Shown: positions 1 to 5,848, counted from the first letter of the stretch. The stretch is DNA of 12,300 nt from Prevotella sp. UBA2755 (GCA_002353225.1 DEJF01000063.1:43057-55356); one strand, 5' to 3'. Numbers and translations are program-made. Notes: generated by a model not told the origin, from the letters alone.

Positions 1-1994
1 GCGGAGAGAATCATACCCTGACTCTCGATACCCATCATCTGACGGGGAGCGAAGTTGGCGACGAAGAGGATGCGCTTGCCTACCAATACGGAGGGATCCT
101 CGTAGAAAGCGGCAATTCCACTGAGGATGGTACGATCGGTACCTGTGCCGTCGTCGATGGTAAACCGCAAGAGTTTCTTCGATTTCTTCACTTTCTCGCA
201 AGCCTTGATAAGACCCACACGGATATCGAGTTTCTCGAAGTCCTCGAAACTAACGGTATCTTTGACAGGGGCAGCCTGATAAGCGGCAGCCTCGTTCGCT
301 TTCTTCGTAGCCTCCAACTTGTCGAGTTGTTGCTGGATGGTCTCGTCCTCGATCTTCTCGAACAACAGACTGGGCTCACCCAGTTGGTGACCGGCCTTCA
401 GCAGGTCGGTACTACCTAACTGTTCCCACTCGAAACTCTCTAAGTTCAGCATCTCACGGAGTTTCTGACTGCTGAAAGGCAGGAACGGCTCGAAAGCGAT
501 GGCAAGGTTTGCCACCAGTTGCAGGGAGATATTCAGGATGGTCTCCACACGCTTCATATCTGTCTTTGCCACCTTCCATGGCTCGCAGTCGGTGATATAC
601 TTATTACCAATACGGGCAAGGTTCATTGCCTCTTTCTGTGCCTCACGGAACTTAAACTGGTCGAGCAGTTTCTCTACCCGGCTCTTCACGTCCTTGAACT
701 CCTCTAAGGCAGTTTTGTCGACATCCGTCAACTCACCACAGGCAGGAACGACACCGTTCCAGTATTTCTTGGTGAGTTGCAGGGCACGGTTGACGAAGTT
801 ACCATAGATGGCAACCAACTCGTTGTTATTGCGGTCTTGGAAATCTTTCCAAGTGAAGTTGTTGTCTTTGGTCTCTGGGGCATTTGCCGTCAGCACATAA
901 CGCAGGACATCCTGCTTGCCAGGCATGTCGACGAGGTATTCATGCAACCATACCGCCCAGTTGCGAGAGGTCGAGATCTTGTCGTTCTCCAAATTCAGGA
1001 ACTCGTTGGCGGGTACGTTGTCGGGCATGATATACTTGCCGTGTGCCTTCATCATCACAGGGAAGATGATACAGTGGAACACGATATTGTCTTTTCCGAT
1101 GAAATGCACCAGACGGGTGTCCTCGTCCTGCCACCATTTCTGCCAGGAGCCCCATCGTTCAGGCTCTTTCTCACAGAGTTCCTTGGTATTGCTGACATAA
1201 CCGATAGGTGCGTCAAACCATACATAGAGCACTTTGCCGTCGGCACCCTCGATGGGTACGGGAATACCCCAGTCGAGGTCACGGGTCATGGCACGGGGCT
1301 GTAAGTCCATATCCAACCATGACTTACACTGTCCATAGACATTCGGACGCCATTCCTTATGCTCCTCTAAGATCCATTGCTTCAACCAGTCCTGATACTC
1401 GTTCAGGGGCAGATACCAGTTCTTGGTCTCTTTCAATACAGGGGTAGAGCCGCTAATGGTTGACTTGGGGTTGATGAGTTCCGTAGGACTCAGGTCACGA
1501 CCGCATTTCTCACACTGGTCACCATAGGCTCCCTCGTTATGGCAATGTGGACACTCACCCGTCACATAACGGTCGGCAAGGAACTGTTTCGCCTCCTCGT
1601 CATAGAGTTGTGCCGTCGTCTCCTCCACCAGTTTGCCCTCATCATAGAGTTTGCGGAACCATTCGGCGGCAAACTTGTGATGGGTCTCTGAGGTGGTACG
1701 GCTATAGATATCGAAAGAGATACCGAACTCCTTGAAGGAGTCTTTGATCATCTTATGATAACGGTCCACCACATCCTGTGGAGTGATACCCTCCTTACGG
1801 GCTCTTACCGTGATGGGCACACCATGCTCGTCACTACCTCCGATAAACAGGACCTCCTTTTTCTTCAGTCTCAGATAACGTACATAGATATCGGCTGGCA
1901 CATACACTCCAGCCAAGTGACCAATATGCACACCACCATTGGCATAGGGTAGTGCGGCGGTCACTGTCGTTCTCTTAAAATTCTTTTCTGCCAT
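1..1994 (-). CDS. metG: Methionyl-tRNA synthetase, 3' end cut by window edge
   Basis: Cytoplasmic class I synthetase that charges tRNA-Met (and initiator tRNA) with methionine. Read on the minus strand from ATG at 1994, 664 complete codons are in the window. Near the start is the nucleotide-binding signature PYANGGVHIGHLAG (HIGH at about residues 23-26). A four-cysteine zinc knuckle follows (Cys148, 151, 161, 164; CPHCHNEGAYGDQCEKCG). KISTSR at about 339-344 replaces the textbook KMSKS loop, a variant I recall from Bacteroidetes enzymes. The anticodon-binding helical domain comes next, then a C-terminal OB-fold tRNA-binding domain beginning near FEKLDIRVG (about residue 590) and still open at base 1 (GIESQGMILS). 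Bacteroidetes MetG is about 680 aa, so only some 15 residues are missing. The gene diverges from the transporter at 2066 and has its own -7 box. Identity is secure from the motifs. Confidence 0.97.
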   Translation of the reverse strand, partial: MAEKNFKRTTVTAALPYANGGVHIGHLAGVYVPADIYVRYLRLKKKEVLFIGGSDEHGVPITVRARKEGITPQDVVDRYHKMIKDSFKEFGISFDIYSRTTSETHHKFAAEWFRKLYDEGKLVEETTAQLYDEEAKQFLADRYVTGECPHCHNEGAYGDQCEKCGRDLSPTELINPKSTISGSTPVLKETKNWYLPLNEYQDWLKQWILEEHKEWRPNVYGQCKSWLDMDLQPRAMTRDLDWGIPVPIEGADGKVLYVWFDAPIGYVSNTKELCEKEPERWGSWQKWWQDEDTRLVHFIGKDNIVFHCIIFPVMMKAHGKYIMPDNVPANEFLNLENDKISTSRNWAVWLHEYLVDMPGKQDVLRYVLTANAPETKDNNFTWKDFQDRNNNELVAIYGNFVNRALQLTKKYWNGVVPACGELTDVDKTALEEFKDVKSRVEKLLDQFKFREAQKEAMNLARIGNKYITDCEPWKVAKTDMKRVETILNISLQLVANLAIAFEPFLPFSSQKLREMLNLESFEWEQLGSTDLLKAGHQLGEPSLLFEKIEDETIQQQLDKLEATKKANEAAAYQAAPVKDTVSFEDFEKLDIRVGLIKACEKVKKSKKLLRFTIDDGTGTDRTILSGIAAFYEDPSVLVGKRILFVANFAPRQMMGIESQGMILS

Positions 1995-2024
1995 TCTTTT
2001 CTTATTTATTTTATATTTTGGGTG

Positions 2025-2032
2025 CAAAGGTA
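2025..2032 (-). promoter_or_regulatory. Bacteroidetes -7 promoter box for metG
   Basis: The minus strand reads TACCTTTG here, a perfect match to the Bacteroidetes primary sigma factor -7 consensus TAnnTTTG. It lies 30 bp upstream of the metG ATG, leaving a leader of roughly 20-25 nt. No good TTTG -33 element is visible at the usual 19-bp spacing. The 71-bp gap between metG and the transporter therefore holds two divergent promoters. Confidence 0.6.
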
Positions 2033-2053
2033 CGAAAATATTGAGAAATTTTG

Positions 2054-2061
2054 TAATTTTG
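2054..2061 (+). promoter_or_regulatory. Possible -7 box abutting the transporter start codon
   Basis: TAATTTTG matches the TAnnTTTG consensus and ends only 4 bp before the ATG at 2066. If used, transcription would begin at or within a few bases of the start codon, giving a leaderless or nearly leaderless mRNA. A near-match further upstream (TATTTTG, 2014-2020) could instead give a leader of about 40 nt. No convincing -33 element accompanies either box. Confidence 0.4.
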
Positions 2062-2065
2062 CGCC

Positions 2066-3040
2066 ATGAAATTGAAAATCATACAAAACATCAGTCGCTG
2101 GCTGGCGGCAAATGCGTCGCTCACAGTCATCGCTGTCGCTGTGTTTACCTTCTTCGTACCTGATGCTTTCAACTGGGTACGGGGTAATACACAGACCGTT
2201 ATCTTGGGGATTATCATGCTGACGATGGGACTCACACTGACGACTCAGGACTTCCGCATCCTTGCACATCGTCCGCTGGACATCTTTATCGGAGCCTGTG
2301 CGCAGTTCCTGATTATGCCATGTGTCGCCTATCTGTTGGTTCATGTGTTCCACTTGGAGCCAGCCCTTGCCTTGGGAATCCTGTTGGTAGGTTGCTGTCC
2401 GGGTGGTGTGTCGAGCAATATCATGTCGTATCTCTGTCATGGTGATGTCGCTTTCTCTGTGGGAATGACGTGCGCCTCCACACTACTTGCTCCAGTGATG
2501 ACTCCTTTACTGATGGAACTGACGGCTGGTCAGATCATCGAGATTGATGCTATCGGCATGTTCCTGAACATCCTGATAGTGACGATTATCCCCGTTGGAA
2601 TCGGTTGTTTCTTGAATTATACTTATTCCAAGAAAGAGGTGTTCCCCACCATCCAGTCGCTGATGCCGGGACTGAGTGTGACGTGTCTTGCCTGTATCGT
2701 GGGTGGTGTCATCTCTACTGTTCACGACGACTTGGTGGCTCGTGGCTTCCTGCTCTTCGTATGGACCTTCGGAGTGGTGTTCTGCCATAACACCTTAGGT
2801 TATCTGTTGGGATGGATGTCAGGACGACTGGCTGGTTTCAACGAGGCAAAGAAGCGGACCATCTCTATTGAGGTGGGCATGCAGAACGCAGGTCTTGCCA
2901 CCGTTCTTGCCGGTACCTTCTTCGCTGCCCAGCCCCTTGCCGTCCTGCCTTGTGCCATCTCCTGTGCTTGGCATAGCATCAGTGGTACGATCTTAGCAGG
3001 ACTTTTCTTACAATTCGACAAGCGGAAATCAAATAAATGA
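2066..3040 (+). CDS. BASS-family (bile acid:sodium symporter) transporter
   Basis: A 324-aa inner-membrane protein of the bile acid:sodium symporter (SBF/BASS) superfamily, which imports organic anions with sodium; the real substrate cannot be told from sequence. Family signatures are present: MGLTLTTQDF at about 54-63, the discontinuous-helix motif GCCPGGVSSNIMSYLCHGD at 109-127, STLLAPVMTPLLM at 138-150, and the C-terminal block EVGMQNAGLATVLA at 269-282 followed by AWHSISGTILAGL. About nine to ten hydrophobic segments run the full length and the size is normal for the family. The ATG at 2066 is the only sensible start, because TM1 begins at about residue 18 and the next Met is residue 51. 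The stop codon overlaps the start of msrC (ATGA), so the two genes are likely co-transcribed and translationally coupled. Confidence 0.93.
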   Translation: MKLKIIQNISRWLAANASLTVIAVAVFTFFVPDAFNWVRGNTQTVILGIIMLTMGLTLTTQDFRILAHRPLDIFIGACAQFLIMPCVAYLLVHVFHLEPALALGILLVGCCPGGVSSNIMSYLCHGDVAFSVGMTCASTLLAPVMTPLLMELTAGQIIEIDAIGMFLNILIVTIIPVGIGCFLNYTYSKKEVFPTIQSLMPGLSVTCLACIVGGVISTVHDDLVARGFLLFVWTFGVVFCHNTLGYLLGWMSGRLAGFNEAKKRTISIEVGMQNAGLATVLAGTFFAAQPLAVLPCAISCAWHSISGTILAGLFLQFDKRKSNK

Positions 3041-3501
3041 TGATGATGGAAAAAGAAGAGAAATACAGGTTGCTGACCGCACAAATCCATTCTCTCATCG
3101 AGGGTGAGACCGACCGTGTCTCTGTGATGGCGAATATCAGTGCGACAATCCAAGAGGAGATGGGCTTTTTCTGGACTGGCTTTTATATCGTCTATGGTGA
3201 TGAGTTACGCTTGGGACCTTTCCAAGGTAGTGTCGCCTGTATGCACATTCCTTTTGGTCGTGGTGTCTGTGGTACGGCATGGCAGCGCAGGGCAACAGTT
3301 GTTGTCCCTGACGTGGAGGAGTTCCCTGGTCATATCGCCTGCAGCAGCCTCTCTCGTTCTGAGATTGTCGTCCCTGTCTTTAATGCCAAGAATGAAGTGG
3401 TGGCAGTCCTCGACATCGACAGTCGTGACCTTAATACTTTCGATGAAGTCGACCAGAAGTGGCTGGAGGATATCGTGAAGACCCTTGCCCATTTATTTTA
3501 G
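3037..3501 (+). CDS. msrC: Free methionine-(R)-sulfoxide reductase, GAF type
   Basis: Cytoplasmic GAF-domain enzyme that reduces free L-methionine-(R)-sulfoxide to methionine using thioredoxin-type reductant, part of oxidative-damage repair. The 154-aa length suits the family (YebR/fRMsr). All three cysteines of the characterised enzymes are present in their motifs: Cys68 in GPFQGSVACMHI, Cys78 in PFGRGVCGTAW, and Cys102 in GHIACSSLSRSEIVVPV, matching E. coli Cys84, 94 and 118. The C-terminal VLDIDSRDLNTFDEVD is also typical. Four consecutive ATG codons (3037-3048) can serve as start; the first overlaps the upstream stop as ATGA. The downstream ones would shorten the protein by 1-3 residues without functional consequence. 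It lies behind a BASS transporter in a two-gene operon. A link between the transported substrate and sulfoxide repair is only speculation. Confidence 0.94.
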   Translation: MMMMEKEEKYRLLTAQIHSLIEGETDRVSVMANISATIQEEMGFFWTGFYIVYGDELRLGPFQGSVACMHIPFGRGVCGTAWQRRATVVVPDVEEFPGHIACSSLSRSEIVVPVFNAKNEVVAVLDIDSRDLNTFDEVDQKWLEDIVKTLAHLF

Positions 3502-3803
3502 AATTTCGCAAAAACTACTCCCCTCCTCCCTTTTTCCTGCGTATGCATAAAGTCCGATGGTGAGGAATGAAAGACGGTTATCTGATTCATCATTGCCGCC
3601 TGCCGTTCTGCCTGCTGATACGTTGTCTGCTCCTCGCTCATTGCCAACTCCCTGTAAAGCATCGCCAGATGGTATTTTCCATAGACATGCGTCAACTTAC
3701 AAGCCAACGCCACATCCAGCGCACGCCGTTGGTAACGCTCTGATAACCCATATTGTGGCTTTAGGTGACTGAGCGTTGTTTCTGAGAAATATCGGATATG
3801 CAT
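3498..3803 (-). CDS. Small ORF of uncertain status, TPR-like segment
   Basis: A 101-codon minus-strand ORF that I do not recognise. The middle, RRALDVALACKLTHVYGKYH followed directly by LAMLYRELAMSEEQTTYQQA, reads like the tail of a tetratricopeptide helix pair (amphipathic, with regularly spaced Ala and Leu). The last 25 residues look compositionally random. It starts at ATG 3803 with an in-frame stop a few codons upstream (3825-3827), ends inside the last codons of msrC (4-bp convergent overlap), and has a -7-like box at 3832-3839. It could be a genuine small protein or, more likely, the 3' remnant of a larger TPR regulator or kinase. No opposite-strand ORF here looks better. Confidence 0.3.
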   Translation of the reverse strand: MHIRYFSETTLSHLKPQYGLSERYQRRALDVALACKLTHVYGKYHLAMLYRELAMSEEQTTYQQAERQAAMMNQITVFHSSPSDFMHTQEKGRRGVVFAKF

Positions 3804-3831
3804 TCCATTCGTATCTTTTGATCGTCATTGG

Positions 3832-3839
3832 CAAAAGTA
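3832..3839 (-). promoter_or_regulatory. -7-like box upstream of the TPR-like ORF
   Basis: The minus strand reads TACTTTTG, matching TAnnTTTG, 28 bp upstream of the ATG at 3803. There is no -33 TTTG at 19-bp spacing, and in an AT-rich stretch the match may be chance. Confidence 0.3.
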
Positions 3840-3986
3840 CACAAAATACTGGTAACGCCATACATATTGAGCATTTTTCAGTCAACATCGCAGAATATTT
3901 AGCACTTTTTCATATTTTCACCACCATTTGTCAATGACTTGTAGAAATCTACACCTCCCGCATCGACATAATCGGAATGCACTGAG

Positions 3987-4059
3987 GGCGATGACTGGTA
4001 CAAAAGAAAGCGGAAGCCAAGTTCTACGGTCTTCCTTGAAACATGTACCAGTCCGCGCT
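3987..4059. repeat. Long imperfect inverted repeat / hairpin
   Basis: The arms GACTGGTAC (3993-4001) and GTACCAGTC (4045-4053) are perfect complements. After a 2-bp mismatch the pairing resumes outward (3987-3990 with 4056-4059), and an inner GGAAG/CTTCC (4012-4016, 4031-4035) can form an apical stem. The structure lies in the otherwise gene-poor 3804-4162 stretch, in which I see no convincing gene, and ends 2 bp before the first copy of the 55-bp repeat. It may be a remnant of a small mobile element or a structured transcript; no T-run follows, so a simple terminator is unlikely. Confidence 0.5.
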
Positions 4060-4061
4060 GT

Positions 4062-4116
4062 CTTCAAGCCAAAATTCGGAATAATTGTGCGGAAGAAGGC
4101 GCAATTTTCTTCTCGA
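4062..4116 (+). repeat. 55-bp direct repeat, left copy
   Basis: It matches 4894-4948 at 47 of 55 positions without gaps, starting CTTCAAGCC and ending GCAATTTTCTTCTCGA in both copies. Inside, AATTGTGC and GCGCAATT can form an 8-bp stem (one G-U) around an 8-nt purine loop in plus-strand RNA. Several differences between the copies keep the stem by wobble pairing. The two copies bracket the kinase-like gene in direct orientation. Confidence 0.75.
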
Positions 4117-4134
4117 CAGGATGACTATTTAATT

Positions 4135-4175
4135 CAGTAAGCAAGTAAATGACAGTTGACTCCTATTGCTTGCTG
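4135..4175 (-). terminator. Possible hairpin terminator of the kinase-like gene
   Basis: Imperfect inverted repeat CAGTAAGCAAGTA (4135-4147) and TATTGCTTGCTG (4164-4175), straddling the stop codon of the minus-strand gene. On the minus transcript the stem is followed by AATTAAATAG, which is A/T-rich but has no clean U-run, so it is a weak intrinsic terminator or an mRNA-stabilising 3' structure. Confidence 0.35.
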
Positions 4176-4846
4176 CATCGTGGCGAAAGGCTGCGATAAG
4201 TCTCATAGCCTCCTGTATCAGACGGATAAATAATCGTGTCAATAAAGTAAATATGCCCATCATCACCCATCAAAACATTACCTTCAACAGCATCAAATAT
4301 GTCGTGATGACCATTGGTGTAATATTCTCCGTGGTCTTCTGGGTGGAAGCCTAATCGAATGAATTCGTCATGAGTTTCTTGTTTCGTGGCAAGACGAACA
4401 GAATGCACAAACCTTTGCACTAACACAGCACATACTTTACCATCGCTGTTCTCTCCAAAGCCTATCATGCGATAGGCACAATCAGGGAAATATTTGTTGT
4501 GAGCATTTAAACGTTCAAAAAAAGAAGTGAGATTGTCATCTGAATAACGGAAATCATTCAGTTTGATAATATAATTTTGGTCTGGTGACAAATATACCTC
4601 ATTCTCCGAACCTCTGTCGAAGAACTCTCCAAATTGAGTACGGTCACAGAACCAACATCCTTGCTCCTGAGCCCATTGCTTGAGTCTTACCAGTTGGACT
4701 GACTTGCAAGCCGTTGTTCCCGCAAGAGTTTCAATCTCCTCAAGGACTCCGAGCGCGATAGCGGATGCTTCATCCAATATGCCATACTGACCTGCTTCTC
4801 GGCATTCACTTTCTTGTGATAATCGTTCAGTATAATCTCCATTCAT
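4163..4846 (-). CDS. Stand-alone kinase-like protein (polyvalent-protein kinase type)
   Basis: A 227-aa soluble protein resembling the Ser/Thr/Tyr kinase-like domain that occurs in polyvalent proteins of Bacteroidetes mobile elements. Visible blocks, in order: GSENEVYLSPDQNYIIKLND (glycine-rich turn and candidate ATP-binding Lys), YRMIGFGENSDGKVCAVLVQ (beta strands leading to the hinge), FDAVEGNVLMGDDGHIYFID (D-x4-N as in the catalytic loop D-L-K-P-E-N, then FID in place of DFG). Signal peptide and membrane segments are absent. The ORF is open upstream to an ATG at 4936, but that extension runs through repeat copy B and over a perfect -7 box (4872-4879), so the ATG at 4846 (MNGDYTERL) is preferred. 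These domains usually sit in large phage or conjugative-element proteins; here it stands alone between direct repeats, suggesting transfer. Family call is from recalled motif patterns; substrate unknown. Confidence 0.72.
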   Translation of the reverse strand: MNGDYTERLSQESECREAGQYGILDEASAIALGVLEEIETLAGTTACKSVQLVRLKQWAQEQGCWFCDRTQFGEFFDRGSENEVYLSPDQNYIIKLNDFRYSDDNLTSFFERLNAHNKYFPDCAYRMIGFGENSDGKVCAVLVQRFVHSVRLATKQETHDEFIRLGFHPEDHGEYYTNGHHDIFDAVEGNVLMGDDGHIYFIDTIIYPSDTGGYETYRSLSPRCSKQ

Positions 4847-4871
4847 TGAGCCTTTTATGGGTTTTACGCTG

Positions 4872-4879
4872 CAAATATA
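4872..4879 (-). promoter_or_regulatory. -7 promoter box of the kinase-like gene
   Basis: The minus strand reads TATATTTG, a perfect TAnnTTTG box, 25 bp upstream of the ATG at 4846. The predicted transcript would start near 4866 and carry a leader of about 20 nt. It excludes the longer ORF start at 4936. A weak -33 (TTG at 4897-4899) would fall at the edge of repeat copy B. Confidence 0.6.
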
Positions 4880-4893
4880 ATGATTTTTATCGA

Positions 4894-4948
4894 CTTCAAG
4901 CCAAGAATCGGCAGAATTGTGTGAAAGGAGGTGCAATTTTCTTCTCGA
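4894..4948 (+). repeat. 55-bp direct repeat, right copy
   Basis: Second copy of the repeat at 4062-4116 (47/55 identical, same orientation, 832 bp apart). It lies between the minus-strand promoter of the kinase-like gene and the plus-strand promoter box at 4976. Its internal stem is AATTGTGT with GTGCAATT, kept by several G-U pairs. The repeat is translated in the over-extended version of the kinase-like ORF, a further reason to reject that start. Confidence 0.75.
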
Positions 4949-4975
4949 TATGTCCTAAAAGTGGTCGGTTTTTTG

Positions 4976-4983
4976 TATCTTTG
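4976..4983 (+). promoter_or_regulatory. -7 promoter box in front of the AraC pseudogene
   Basis: TATCTTTG is a perfect TAnnTTTG box, 33 bp upstream of the GTG at 5017. A good -33 element is not evident. It looks like the surviving promoter of the ancestral regulator gene, so the decayed locus may still be transcribed up to the terminator at 5529-5573. Confidence 0.5.
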
Positions 4984-5016
4984 CGTCGTAATCATAAAAA
5001 CTAAACCTCTGGAAAA

Positions 5017-5400
5017 GTGGAAACCTACCAACTCCTGTTCTCTGCCAACCTGACATTCATCTTGACCAATGTGTATGGATGGCTGCTGAAGTGGTTCTAT
5101 AAGCCGCAGGCGTATAGCGGTAACTTTGTGCAGTTGCTGAACCCACCACGTCCGATGAAGTGTCGCCTGATGAGCCTGATGAAGTATCCCTTCCTGTAGG
5201 CGAGACCCCTTTCCGCCTCAGCAATGACCGCTATGCAGAGTTAAGCCGGCACTTGGAGACGTTGCTTACCGACAAGCACATCTTCACTGAGCAGCACATC
5301 ACTGCCGACGTGCTGATGAGACACTTGGGCATCAACAGCAACTACCTGACCGAGGTCATCCAGCGTAGCGGCTACACCTCGTTCTATGACATGATGTGTT
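5017..5400 (+). pseudogene. AraC-family regulator pseudogene (deleted and frameshifted)
   Basis: Remains of a membrane-anchored AraC-type regulator like the intact one at 11031. The first frame (GTG 5017: METYQLLFSANLTFILTNVY, then WLLKWFYKPQAYSGNFVQLL) gives one hydrophobic segment. The reading then has to shift frame between about 5124 and 5150 into an acidic linker (DEVSPDEPDEVS) and a segment matching the first AraC helix-turn-helix (HITADVLMRHLGINSNYLTE at about 5286-5345, then VIQRSGYTSFYDMM). The intact homologue has TVAQVCNTNRTYLGRYFASQ at this place, after a similar acidic linker. Six of the seven expected membrane helices and the whole second HTH are missing, and the sequence changes abruptly after TCTATGACATGA (near 5391-5400) into a different gene remnant. 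About 130 of some 390 codons survive. It cannot be a functional DNA-binding regulator. Confidence 0.75.
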
Positions 5401-5520
5401 GTGAAGATGCAGAATCAGACGTACTTGTTGGCAGGCAGCGGAGAGAAACCAAATGATTGGGACGATGACTTTGGGTATGTTCCTTGCCCAAATACAGACC
5501 CCTCGCCCCGATTAGCATAA
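5395..5520 (+). pseudogene. 3' remnant of a small Bacteroidetes peptide gene
   Basis: From 5395 a frame distinct from the AraC remnant opens and runs to TAA at 5518-5520: CVVKMQNQTYLLAGSG, then EKPNDWDDDFGYVP. It resembles the middle and end of the short Prevotella/Bacteroides peptides that begin MKK.Y..P and continue with a hydrophobic stretch ending in LLAGS or LCAS and an acidic, D/W-rich tail. The intact member of that type in this window is at 8227-8370. The N-terminal MKK.Y..P part is absent, apparently replaced by the end of the AraC pseudogene, so the junction at about 5391-5400 looks like a deletion endpoint. An internal ATG (5407) could still give a 37-aa peptide. Family resemblance is my judgement from pattern, not a search. 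Confidence 0.5.
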
Positions 5521-5528
5521 GTCCCTTT

Positions 5529-5573
5529 GATCACATAAAAAAAGAGACCGAAATGGTCTCTTTTTGTGTGATC
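5529..5573. terminator. Strong bidirectional intrinsic terminator after tRNA-Lys
   Basis: An 11-bp stem, AAAAAGAGACC (5539-5549) and GGTCTCTTTTT (5555-5565), encloses a GAAAT loop, with A-run and T-run on opposite sides, so it can stop transcription in both directions. Pairing continues outward after a small internal loop: GATCACA (5529-5535) with TGTGATC (5567-5573). The outer right arm overlaps the 3' end of the tRNA gene. It ends the tRNA transcript on the minus strand and the pseudogene transcript on the plus strand. Confidence 0.85.
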
Positions 5574-5641
5574 CGTTTGGGGCTCGAACCCAAGACCCCA
5601 ACATTAAAAGTGTTGTGCTCTACCAACTGAGCTAACGGATC
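5569..5641 (-). tRNA. tRNA-Lys(UUU)
   Basis: The 73-nt minus-strand cloverleaf is complete: acceptor stem GATCCGT/ACGGATC with discriminator A, D-arm region AGCTCAGTTGGTAGAGC, anticodon stem CAACA/TGTTG with loop CTTTTAA (anticodon UUU at 5606-5608), short variable loop, and T-arm GGTTCGAGCC. CCA is not encoded. It stands alone among gene remnants and is followed at once by a strong terminator. Confidence 0.97.
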
Positions 5642-5713
5642 ATTGCTTTGAAAGCGGGTGCAAAGTTACAATGATTTTTTGAATCTGCCAAATTTATTGG
5701 GATGTTTTTTATC

Positions 5714-5782
5714 TTAATGCTCATGCAGATGCCATACACTCATCACTTTCCGACGGATGGCAATGTAGTTGAGTAGTGTCAT
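5714..5782 (-). pseudogene. Remnant C-terminus of a membrane protein (copy of 12217-12300 gene)
   Basis: The minus strand encodes TLLNYIAIRRKVMSVWHLHE H then TAA (5714-5716). The gene entering at the right edge of the window ends TLLNYVAIRRKVLHVWHLHE H then TAA. Nucleotide identity is 57 of 69. Upstream (above about 5783) the similarity stops and the frame runs into a stop within a few codons, so this is only a 3' stub. The rest of the 5644-5877 gap holds AT-rich sequence next to the tRNA and a terminator hairpin; I see no other gene in it. Confidence 0.8.
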
Positions 5783-5805
5783 ATATTGACGAAGTCAAGA
5801 AACAG

Positions 5806-5848
5806 AGAGTCCATTTCCTGCTTCACTTGGGGCAAAGAAATGGACTCT
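5806..5848 (-). terminator. Terminator hairpin of the glycine-rich protein operon
   Basis: Perfect 12-bp inverted repeat AGAGTCCATTTC (5806-5817) and GAAATGGACTCT (5837-5848) with a 19-nt loop, about 30 bp beyond the stop codon at 5878. On the minus strand it is followed by CTGTTTCTTG, a short interrupted T-stretch; on the plus strand by TTTCGTTTTG. It therefore probably serves the minus-strand operon and blocks read-through from the other side. Confidence 0.65.

Noticed and set aside
777..1304. 175-codon plus-strand ORF
   Set aside because: It lies wholly antisense to metG, whose motifs are unmistakable; no family features in its translation.
2006..2440. 144-codon minus-strand ORF antisense to the transporter and running into the intergenic region
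   Set aside because: Translation is rich in Gln/His/Asp with no domain, it covers the metG promoter, and the opposite strand encodes a clear BASS protein.
3928..4140. 70-codon plus-strand ORF
   Set aside because: It runs straight through the inverted repeat and repeat copy A, has no promoter or homology, and its composition is not protein-like.
4163..4846. HipA-type toxin kinase considered for the 227-aa protein
   Set aside because: No HipB-like partner gene nearby and the motif order fits the polyvalent-protein kinase pattern better.
5529..5573. Inverted GATCACA next to the tRNA 3' end as a possible integrase attachment site
   Set aside because: It is the outer stem of the terminator; no direct repeat of the tRNA 3' end and no integrase are present in the window.
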